From: Nitrospirota bacterium
GTDB lineage: Bacteria; NPL-UPA2; JAGMAN01
DNA length: 13,419 nucleotides
Direction: 5' to 3'
NCBI GenBank assembly: GCA_030605915.1
Contig: JAUWHM010000166.1
Span: forward strand, 1 to 13,419
This document shows, piece by piece, positions 6,434 through 11,897 of this stretch. The notes beneath the pieces were generated by a model. That model searched no databases and was not told the DNA's origin. It saw only the letters and a list, made by a program, of their open reading frames with translations. The translations under genes were made by a program, and so were the position numbers. How positions within the stretch are numbered: position 1 is the first letter of the stretch; every line of letters begins with the position of its first letter.

Positions 6434-8215
6434 ATGCATATACAGAAGAGTTTATCTCACCTTTTGCCTCTGGTCTCCAGACCAGCCCGCTATATTGGTA
6501 ATGAGTGGAATAGCGTCCATAAGGACCACCGTAAACAGGCAGTTAAGATAGCCCTGGCTTTCCCTGATGTCTACGAAGTAGGTATGTCCCATCTGGGATT
6601 GTCTATCCTTTACCATCTCCTCAATGCGCAGGAGGGAGTAGTAGCTGAACGCACTTTTTCGCCTTGGGTGGACATGGAGAACTTGATGCGGGAGAGGCGA
6701 GTTCCCCTCTTCAGCCTGGAATCCCATTTACCCCTTAAAGAATTTGACATCATTGGATTTACCCTACCTTATGAGCTGTGTTACACCAACATTCTCAATA
6801 TGCTTGATCTGACTGGTATTGCCCTTCAGTCCAGGGAGAGAGATTTTCCTTTAATTATAGCCGGTGGAATTGGGGCATTCAACCCTGAACCATTAGCTCC
6901 GTTCATTGATGCCTTCGTCCTGGGGGATGGTGAGGAAGTTATCCTCGAGATTGTGGAACGATGTAAGGGTCGGAAGATTAGAGGTTCCAAGGAAGAGCTG
7001 CTCAGAGACTTAGCCAGGTTAGAAGGTGTTTATGTGCCATCATTTTACGATGTCAGTTATAATGAGGATGGAACGATTAAAGCGGTAAAACCTAAGGAGG
7101 CAGGCGTTCCCTGTAAAGTGAGAAAGCGGGTAGTGGCTGACCTGAACCAGGCCTTCTATCCAACCGCTACTATTGTTCCTTACTTGGATATCATTCATGA
7201 CCGGGTTACCTTAGAGGTCATGAGAGGATGTGGTCGAGGGTGCCGTTTCTGCCAGGCCGGGGTTCTCTATCGTCCGGTGAGGGAGAGAGAGGTCAAGCTT
7301 CTGACGACCTTGGCCGAGGAATCGGTTAAGCGAACCGGCTATGGGGCGGTCTCCCTCTCCTCTTTAAGCACTGGCGACTACCGGGATATTGAGGTGTTGG
7401 TCAGGCAGCTGAGGAAGAGCTTCCCATGCGAGAGAGTTTCCCTTTCCTTATCCTCTTTACATGTGGGCAGATTCTCCCTGGAGCTGGTAAGCCAGTTAAA
7501 GAAGGGAAGCAAGAGCGGATTTACCTTTGCTCCAGAGGCTGGAACCGAGCGGCTGAGAAGCGTGATTAATAAGCAGATCATGGAAGAGGACCTATTTAAT
7601 ACCCTCAGGCAACTCCACCAGGCGGGGTGGAGAAAGGTTAAGCTCTATTTTATGATTGGTCTTCCCACTGAGGAGAGGGAGGACCTGGAGGGGATTATTA
7701 ACCTGGTTAATAGAGCCACTCAGGCAAAGGTTCGGTTAAGTTTAAGCGTCTCTTCCTTCGTCCCTAAAGCCCATACCCCCTTCCAGTGGGAGGGGATGGC
7801 TGAGATGGAGGGTCTCAGGGAGAAGCAAAAATTTTTGCAAAAGGGTTTAAGAAATAAAGGGGTAGAGATTAAGTGGCACGAAGTGGGGATGAGTTTCTTA
7901 GAAGCCGTCTTTGCCCGAGGAGATAGAAGGCTGAGTAAAGTTATCCTGAAGGCCTGGGAGAAGGGATGCCGATTCGATGGGTGGAGAGAGCACTTCAGAT
8001 TCCAGCTCTGGAGCGAAGCTTTTGAAGAATCAGGGATAGCCCCTCGTTTTTATGCCAATCGAGTGCGCCATGAGAACGAAATTCTCCCCTGGGATCATCT
8101 CGATACCGGAGTGGATACGGTGAAACACAGTGAAACACCGCAAAGCACCGCAAAGCACAGCCGAAGCAGTGCCGTTAGGCAGTGCCGTTTCACAGGCAGT
8201 GCTACCCACGGATAG
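6434..8215 (+). CDS. Radical SAM protein with B12-binding-like domain (TIGR03960-like), aberrant C-terminus
   Basis: This resembles the TIGR03960 family of uncharacterised radical SAM enzymes. A cobalamin-binding-like N-terminal domain covers about residues 35-180 (ALAFPDVYEVGMSHLGLSIL, IIAGGIGAFNPEPLA, FVLGDGEE). The radical SAM core carries the cluster motif CGRGCRFC, with Cys266, Cys270 and Cys273 from this start. GFTFAPEAGTERLRSVI and KLYFMIGLPTEE are further family motifs. In other bacteria relatives often sit beside DUF2344, RNase G and rplU genes, hinting at a tRNA or ribosome role, but none of these is here. Residues up to about LPWDHLDTGVD (DNA to 8116) look native. The last ~32 residues are translated short repeats, so the natural tail is probably lost. 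ATG 6434 is chosen because this codon and its context are conserved in the partial copy at 9672; an in-frame TTG at 6416 would add six residues. Neither start has a well-placed ribosome binding site. Confidence 0.85.
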   Translation: MHIQKSLSHLLPLVSRPARYIGNEWNSVHKDHRKQAVKIALAFPDVYEVGMSHLGLSILYHLLNAQEGVVAERTFSPWVDMENLMRERRVPLFSLESHLPLKEFDIIGFTLPYELCYTNILNMLDLTGIALQSRERDFPLIIAGGIGAFNPEPLAPFIDAFVLGDGEEVILEIVERCKGRKIRGSKEELLRDLARLEGVYVPSFYDVSYNEDGTIKAVKPKEAGVPCKVRKRVVADLNQAFYPTATIVPYLDIIHDRVTLEVMRGCGRGCRFCQAGVLYRPVREREVKLLTTLAEESVKRTGYGAVSLSSLSTGDYRDIEVLVRQLRKSFPCERVSLSLSSLHVGRFSLELVSQLKKGSKSGFTFAPEAGTERLRSVINKQIMEEDLFNTLRQLHQAGWRKVKLYFMIGLPTEEREDLEGIINLVNRATQAKVRLSLSVSSFVPKAHTPFQWEGMAEMEGLREKQKFLQKGLRNKGVEIKWHEVGMSFLEAVFARGDRRLSKVILKAWEKGCRFDGWREHFRFQLWSEAFEESGIAPRFYANRVRHENEILPWDHLDTGVDTVKHSETPQSTAKHSRSSAVRQCRFTGSATHG

Positions 8216-8230
8216 CAGTACTGCCTACGG
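8120..8230. repeat. Short tandem repeats and nested hairpins overlapping the 3' end of the radical SAM gene
   Basis: Four 10-bp units run in tandem at 8120-8159: GTGAAACACA, GTGAAACACC, GCAAAGCACC, GCAAAGCACA. GCAGTGC then occurs three times (8166, 8179, 8196). GTTTCAC (8187-8193) is the inverse of GTGAAAC at 8120 and 8130. A stronger hairpin has left arm AGGCAGTGCTA (8194-8204) pairing with TAGC (8213-8216) and ACTGCCT (8220-8226) across an 8-nt loop and a 3-nt bulge. CCGTTAGGCAGT (8172-8183) could pair instead with ACTGCCTACGG (8220-8230). The segment lies where the radical SAM protein stops resembling its family. Confidence 0.65.
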
Positions 8231-8278
8231 CTGTAAGGAATATCTGATTTCGCAATCTAAAAAGGCAGGTAATCTTGA

Positions 8279-8518
8279 GTTAACTCCAGGTGGAAAAGAA
8301 CCAAGATTGACAAAGCCAGAACATCTTCGGTTCTGGGTATAAGAGACAGAGCTATCTTAGAACCACTTTACTCTACCGGAATAAGACGTCAGGAACTCCT
8401 TGGCCATAAGAGATTAGAGACCACAGAGATCTATCCCAGAGTAACTCCCATTGACCTGAAAGGAACATTAAAGAGATACCATCCAAGGGAGAGAAACAGG
8501 AGAGAGAAGAGAAGCTGA
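8279..8518 (+). pseudogene. Tyrosine recombinase/integrase remnant with large internal deletion
   Basis: This frame has no start codon of its own in a sensible position and encodes pieces of a XerC/XerD-type phage integrase. The stretch SSVLGIRDRAILEPLYSTGI (8324-8383) is the segment carrying the first catalytic Arg box (STGIR-x-x-EL). It is followed without a break by LLGHKRLETTEIYPRVTPID, the C-terminal LGH box with the nucleophilic Tyr (TTEIY), then LKRYHPRER and a stop at 8516-8518. In intact recombinases roughly a hundred residues, including the Lys and HxxR boxes, lie between these two motifs, so an in-frame internal deletion is likely. Just upstream, another frame reads NLELTPGGKEPRLTKPEHLR, which might be the preceding linker of the same gene displaced by a frameshift. 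The remnant cannot be catalytic. Confidence 0.75.
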
Positions 8519-8535
8519 GAAAAACCAATTTTTTA

Positions 8536-8565
8536 TTGACAGCCCCTCACCTTATGCTATATACT
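8536..8565 (+). promoter_or_regulatory. Promoter of the toxin-antitoxin operon
   Basis: A perfect TTGACA (8536-8541), an 18-nt spacer and TATACT (8560-8565) lie 63 nt upstream of the antitoxin start. The promoter begins 17 nt after the stop of the recombinase remnant. Confidence 0.7.
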
Positions 8566-8588
8566 AAACCTAGTTAAGCTTTAGAAAA

Positions 8589-8614
8589 CATATACTGGCT
8601 GTAAACTTTATATG
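8589..8614. promoter_or_regulatory. Candidate operator (inverted repeat) of the toxin-antitoxin operon
   Basis: CATATA (8589-8594) and TATATG (8609-8614) are inverted copies whose centres are 20 nt apart, about two helical turns. They lie between the promoter and the ribosome binding site AGGAGGG (8615-8621). This geometry would suit autoregulation by a dimeric antitoxin, but the arms are short and AT-rich. Confidence 0.3.
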
Positions 8615-8628
8615 AGGAGGGATTTAAG

Positions 8629-8850
8629 ATGTCTGGTCAGCAAACTGTGGCATTCCAAGAGGTTTTAGATATAATTGAGTCATTACCTGAATATCAACAA
8701 GAAGATCTTATTGATATTGTTCAGCACAGGATAATAGAGCATAGACAGGGATTACTCGCAGAAAACATCAAAGAAGCAAGAAAAGAATATGCACGAGGAG
8801 AGGTGAAAAAAGGTAGTGTGGATGATTTAATGAAAGAGCTTTCTGAATGA
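8629..8850 (+). CDS. Antitoxin-like small protein (type II toxin-antitoxin)
   Basis: This 73-residue acidic, helical protein is encoded immediately upstream of a RelE/YafQ-like toxin and overlaps it by 4 nt (ATGA). That is the classic order and coupling of a type II module. The N-terminal half (VLDIIESLPEYQQEDLIDIV, 12-31) is predicted helical. The C-terminal half (IKEARKEYARGEVKKGSVDD, 47-66, then LMKELSE) is charged and likely wraps the toxin. I see no obvious ribbon-helix-helix, AbrB or HTH motif, so DNA binding and autoregulation are uncertain. An excellent AGGAGGG lies 7 nt upstream of ATG 8629. It resembles small 'addiction module' antitoxins known from many environmental genomes. Assignment rests largely on context and general resemblance. 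Confidence 0.75.
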   Translation: MSGQQTVAFQEVLDIIESLPEYQQEDLIDIVQHRIIEHRQGLLAENIKEARKEYARGEVKKGSVDDLMKELSE

Positions 8851-9131
8851 GAACACTGATTTGGGGTAAAACCTTTGTAAGAGCTTTTAAACGGACTACT
8901 AAAAAGCATCCAAACCTGAGAGAAGATATTGAAGAAACCTTGAGACTTTTGGCTAAAGACCCTTTTGTTCCACAACTGGAAACTCATAAACTCAAGGGGA
9001 AACTATCAGGCTCATGGGCCTGTAGTGCTGGATACGACTTGCGAATAGTATTTGATTTTGTAAAGAGTGAAAAACAAGAAGAAGATGATATTCTCCTGAT
9101 GGAGATTGGAACACACGACGAAGTGTATTAA
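8847..9131 (+). CDS. RelE/YafQ-family toxin (mRNA interferase type)
   Basis: This 94-residue basic protein has the RelE/ParE-superfamily layout. An N-terminal helix hairpin (KTFVRAFKRTTKKHPNLRED, 8-27) is followed by helix DIEETLRLLAKDP, a beta-sheet core with ETHKLKGKLSGSWACSAGYD (45-64) and LRIVFDF, and the terminal GTHDEVY (88-94). His47, Asp64, Arg66, His90 and Tyr94 occupy positions like the catalytic residues of YafQ-type endoribonucleases, in which a GSHxxLF ending is typical. Such toxins cleave mRNA on the ribosome and are neutralised by the co-expressed antitoxin. The gene overlaps the antitoxin stop by 4 nt and should be translated by coupling. It looks full length and intact. Whether it acts as an mRNA interferase or a ParE-like gyrase poison cannot be settled by reading; the His-rich pattern favours RelE/YafQ. 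Confidence 0.85.
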   Translation: MRTLIWGKTFVRAFKRTTKKHPNLREDIEETLRLLAKDPFVPQLETHKLKGKLSGSWACSAGYDLRIVFDFVKSEKQEEDDILLMEIGTHDEVY

Positions 9132-9140
9132 GTATGTAGA

Positions 9141-9302
9141 TTGCTCATTGAAAAAAAGGGGTTTTGGGGAAAGGGTAATAGTGCCTCCTACTTGATTATA
9201 AGCAAGTTAAAAGAGTTTGAATTGGAAACATCACGATTAGTGCCAGTGATTGTTACTCCAGAGGAGCTAATCTCGGGAGGTGAAGAGAATGAAGTGGATT
9301 GA
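9141..9302 (+). CDS. Small ORF of unknown function, probable 3' remnant of a larger gene
   Basis: A frame open from just after the toxin stop and ending at TGA 9300-9302 encodes about 53 residues from TTG 9141. It includes GFWGKGNSASYLIISKLKEF, then LVPVIVTPEELISGGEENEV. It reads like real protein sequence, but I do not recognise the family and see no ribosome binding site for the TTG. Its end overlaps the next small gene by 14 nt (ATG 9289 lies inside it), typical of a coupled upstream partner. It is therefore probably the C-terminal remnant of a gene whose 5' part was lost when the toxin-antitoxin segment was joined here. Alternatively it is a genuine small coupled ORF. Confidence 0.4.
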   Translation: MLIEKKGFWGKGNSASYLIISKLKEFELETSRLVPVIVTPEELISGGEENEVD

Positions 9303-9480
9303 TCCGATAGTGCAGGAAGTCCGCACAGCGCGGGAGAAACTATGGAAGGAGTGTAACTATGATCTTGACCAATTTTGTGCGAGACTTAGAGACAAACAAA
9401 TATCTCATGGTTTGCAAATAGTCACTAAAACTGAGCTATCAGGCAAACAGCACATAACAGCAAATAAGCGGCTTCGCTAA
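9289..9480 (+). CDS. Small conserved-type protein (MxWIDPIVxEVRxARE), function unknown
   Basis: This 63-residue protein begins MKWIDPIVQEVRTAREKLWK and continues ECNYDLDQFCARLRDKQ. That opening (acidic, helical, IV-EVR-AR, YDLD) resembles small conserved proteins found beside toxin-like or other accessory genes in many bacteria; they have no established function that I can cite. ATG 9289 is chosen because GGGAGG (9275-9280) is 8 nt upstream; an in-frame GTG at 9280 would overlap that site. The last ~20 residues (from about KTELSGKQHI) do not continue the conserved style and run into the repeat at 9478. The native 3' end may therefore have been replaced. It may be the second member of a coupled pair with the fragment ending at 9302. 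Confidence 0.55.
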   Translation: MKWIDPIVQEVRTAREKLWKECNYDLDQFCARLRDKQISHGLQIVTKTELSGKQHITANKRLR

Positions 9481-9529
9481 CGCTTCGTCCAACCTGCCTT
9501 CGGGAACTTCTTTTAGCCGGAGGACGTTA
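9478..9529. repeat. Hairpin-forming repeat after the small gene
   Basis: TAAC (9478-9481) plus GTCC (9487-9490) can pair with GGAC (9522-9525) and GTTA (9526-9529), leaving a 5-nt bulge and a 31-nt loop. GCTTCG also occurs twice as a direct repeat (9471 and 9482). The geometry loosely recalls an integron attC site, but the 7-bp core sequences do not match that consensus. The remaining stretch 9530-9671 is AT-rich; I see nothing in it I can support beyond a 21-codon ATG frame at 9595-9660. Confidence 0.35.
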
Positions 9530-9671
9530 CTCGAAATTCAGCATAACTATCATCAACATATATACGAAAACTACAATATTATGCATAATCACGATGAACC
9601 TTTCTGGCTTAAATGAATTAGCCGCAAAGGTGGGAATGAAAAGATTCACTTCACCTTAAAGATGAATAAGG

Positions 9672-9764
9672 ATGCATATACAGAAGAGATTAGCTCATCT
9701 TCTGCCTCTGGTCTCCAGACCAGCTCGCTATATTGGTAATGAGTGGAAAGATATTCTGAATTAA
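9672..9764 (+). pseudogene. 5' fragment copy of the radical SAM gene
   Basis: Bases 9672-9748 match 6434-6510, the start of the radical SAM gene, at 72 of 77 positions without gaps. The copy translates as MHIQKRLAHLLPLVSRPARY followed by IGNEWKDILN and a stop at 9762-9764. Of the five differences, three are synonymous and two change amino acids (S to R, S to A). The copy therefore looks like the beginning of a related functional gene rather than a randomly decaying duplicate. Similarity stops abruptly after GAGTGGAA. A TGA three codons upstream means that no longer frame is possible. It cannot encode an enzyme. Confidence 0.8.
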
Positions 9765-9813
9765 CTCCAGACTGCCGCCAAAAGTCCAACTGCTGGGGAG
9801 TGTGCCAGAAAAA

Positions 9814-9844
9814 TTTTGATTTTTTGATTTTTTTGAATTTTTTT
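9814..9844. other. Phased T-tracts (possible bent DNA or UP-like element)
   Basis: Runs of 4, 6, 7 and 7 T are separated only by GA or GAA at 9814-9844, with centres 7 to 10 nt apart. Such tracts can bend DNA or act as an upstream promoter element for the secreted-protein gene at 9931. The stretch 9765-9930 holds no other supported gene. Confidence 0.35.
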
Positions 9845-9871
9845 GTTTGCAGAATGTGGTAAAAGTATGAC
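9843..9871 (+). promoter_or_regulatory. Weak promoter candidate for the secreted-protein operon
   Basis: TTGTTT (9843-9848), a 17-nt spacer and TATGAC (9866-9871) lie directly downstream of the T-tracts and about 60 nt before ATG 9931. Both hexamers are imperfect, so this is only a candidate. Confidence 0.3.
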
Positions 9872-9930
9872 AAAGTGGGAAAGAAACAAAAATCAGTGGA
9901 CAAGAAAAAGAGATTTCAAAGAGGTTAGAG

Positions 9931-11835
9931 ATGTTTAAACTTACGAGGTCGAGATTAATTTTAATCCTTTGTTTAACAACGTTTCTTTGCTTCCTTGTTG
10001 CCTGGGCCCAACAGGAAAGCGTAAACTTCACAATTCCCCGCTCTGTCCTTGATGGCGGGGGAGGGAGAGCAAATTCTTCAGATTTTGCTTTAGAGGACTC
10101 CATAGCTCAACCATCAGCCATTGGCTTCTCCTCAAGTGCCAACTTCAGACTCAATGCAGGCTACCAGCAACCAGCAGAAAAGCTACTGAAGATTCAGAAT
10201 GTTGGCGTTTCCCCCACTACCTTCAACCCCACCCTTGGCGAAGTCACCACCCTCTCCTATGTCCTCTCCACAAATGCAAGAGCAGTGACCATCACCGTTG
10301 ATGACCGAACCTTGGTAGACAGCCAACCCCAGAAAGGAGGATTTTATACCATACAGTGGGATGGGTCTAATGACCTGGGAGAAATAGTGACCCCTGGTAA
10401 GTACACCTTCACAATTACCGCAATTAGCTATGAAGGAGAGGAGAAGAATGCTCGGAAGAAAGTTACAGTTAAAAATGATACTCCAATCATCTTCAATGTA
10501 TCAGACACCCCTGACCCATTCTTCCCAGCAACTGATGGAGTAACCACAATAAGCTATACTGCTAATGCCCCTCCGGGTGTAGATATACTGGATGTAACAA
10601 TTGAATTAGAGGATGCAGGAGGTCTGGCAGTCACTGACATTACCTTTGATGACCAGGTGATAGGCTCTTATTCCCAGGATTGGGATGGAACAGATGCTCC
10701 TGACTTTGCTGGAGGAGGCAACGACCTGAGAGATGGACTCTATATCTACCGGATAAATGCCAAGACCAATCCTCCTCCAAAGAGAGCAAATGAGAAGATA
10801 GGAACAATAGTCCTCGTCCGTAATAATACAGAGACTGAGACAAGTGATGATAGCAACCTTGAACTTCGCTATCAGCCAGATAGCTTTACCATTGATATTA
10901 CAAAAGCCGCTGCGGCTCAGCTTACTGATGCCACCAGAGCTATCCTTACTGCTGAGCCAAGCCTATTAGTGCAAAGTGAGATATATGATATTACTGCTAT
11001 TCCCTCCACCACCTTTGACCCACCAGCTATCCTTACCTTCAAATATGACCCGGCTATAAGTGGAGAGATTGCCAAAAAGCTCCAGATACGCTATTTTGAC
11101 ATAGCTCTCGGGCAATGGGTGGCTTTGGATAGGCAGTTTGTAGATACCGTTAATAACCAGATAATTGCCGAGATTGATGAACTCTCGCTCTTTGCCATAT
11201 TCACAGGAGAAGATACAACTGCACCTCTTATAAACATAACCTCGCCTGAGCCTGCTGAGTATTACAATACCTCAACCATAGATATAACCTATGATGTTGA
11301 AGACCCGGTCGTTGATGGGGTAAGTTCAGGTGTGGTTAAGGAGATAGTCTTCCTGAATGGAGAAGAATATGAATATGATAGCATCTACCTCTATGACTTA
11401 GTCGGAGAAAATATCCTTACTATTAAGGCTTATGATAAGGCTGGTAATATAGGCAGAGCCTCAGTTCCTTTCACGGTCATCCTTGAGGCCTTAGTGAGAT
11501 TAAAGCCAGAGGCGCTAAAGATAAACCCGGGTATTTTAACTGCCTTTGTTGAGTTCCCAGAAGAATATGATGTAAGAGGCATCACCGATGCCACCTGTGA
11601 TGGCGCTCCTTATGAGAGGATGATGCTCAATGATGATGAAACTCGAATGATTATTAAATTCAGAAGGGCTGATATTGAGAAAGGCTTAGCAGGGATAGAA
11701 GAGGACATAGATACTCACTTCATCGTAAGAGGAACATTTACAGATGAGTTAGAAAGCTATATCTTTGAAGGGACGGATACAATCAATAAGATTTTAGGAG
11801 AAAGCGCTCCCAGTGGTAAGGGAGGTAGACGTTAA
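9931..11835 (+). CDS. Secreted multi-domain protein with FlgD-like/Ig-like modules
   Basis: This 634-residue exported protein has a signal peptide (Lys/Arg at 3-8, hydrophobic core about 9-24, likely cleavage after AWA at 26). The mature start, VNFTIPRSVLDGGGGRANSS with NFRLNAGYQQ, is a header seen in secreted proteins of candidate-phylum bacteria. Residues about 83-178 and 180-300 are two FlgD-Ig-like beta-sandwiches (YTIQWDGSNDLGEIVTPGKY; DGLYIYRINA). About 305-424 is a beta-rich module ending ELSLFAIFTG. About 426-515 is an Ig-like domain (DTTAPLINITSPEPAEYYN; KAYDKAGN). The C-terminal ~115 residues form a further beta domain (VRLKPEALKINPG). No transmembrane anchor, LPXTG or enzyme motif is visible. 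GAGG precedes ATG 9931 at good spacing. It is followed 62 nt later by another exported protein, so the two likely form a surface or extracellular unit. Exact function is unknown. Confidence 0.85.
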   Translation: MFKLTRSRLILILCLTTFLCFLVAWAQQESVNFTIPRSVLDGGGGRANSSDFALEDSIAQPSAIGFSSSANFRLNAGYQQPAEKLLKIQNVGVSPTTFNPTLGEVTTLSYVLSTNARAVTITVDDRTLVDSQPQKGGFYTIQWDGSNDLGEIVTPGKYTFTITAISYEGEEKNARKKVTVKNDTPIIFNVSDTPDPFFPATDGVTTISYTANAPPGVDILDVTIELEDAGGLAVTDITFDDQVIGSYSQDWDGTDAPDFAGGGNDLRDGLYIYRINAKTNPPPKRANEKIGTIVLVRNNTETETSDDSNLELRYQPDSFTIDITKAAAAQLTDATRAILTAEPSLLVQSEIYDITAIPSTTFDPPAILTFKYDPAISGEIAKKLQIRYFDIALGQWVALDRQFVDTVNNQIIAEIDELSLFAIFTGEDTTAPLINITSPEPAEYYNTSTIDITYDVEDPVVDGVSSGVVKEIVFLNGEEYEYDSIYLYDLVGENILTIKAYDKAGNIGRASVPFTVILEALVRLKPEALKINPGILTAFVEFPEEYDVRGITDATCDGAPYERMMLNDDETRMIIKFRRADIEKGLAGIEEDIDTHFIVRGTFTDELESYIFEGTDTINKILGESAPSGKGGRR

Positions 11836-11897
11836 ATTACAGTTAAGTAAAAACAGGCCTTAAAGGTTTGTTCTACAGAAAAAGGAGGAAGGTAGCT

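Noticed and set aside
8120..8159. CRISPR-like or minisatellite array
   Set aside because: Only four adjacent 10-bp units with no spacers are present. This is a short tandem repeat, not a CRISPR array.
8130..8342. 70-codon frame after the radical SAM gene as a separate protein
   Set aside because: It is low-complexity translation of the repeat cluster followed by recombinase debris, and has no ribosome binding site. At most its last ~20 codons preserve a displaced piece of the recombinase.
9478..9529. A true integron attC site
   Set aside because: The terminal 7-mers do not fit the attC core consensus and no integron integrase is in the window. It is kept only as a weak structural observation.
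9690..10103. Minus-strand 137-codon frame across the T-tracts and the start of the secreted-protein gene
   Set aside because: It runs antisense to the radical SAM fragment and to a well-supported signal peptide, and its Phe/Lys/Asn-rich centre is just the T-tract read backwards.
11836..11897. Terminator between the two secreted-protein genes
   Set aside because: GGCCTTAAAGG can form only a very short stem with no following U-run, so read-through is more likely.
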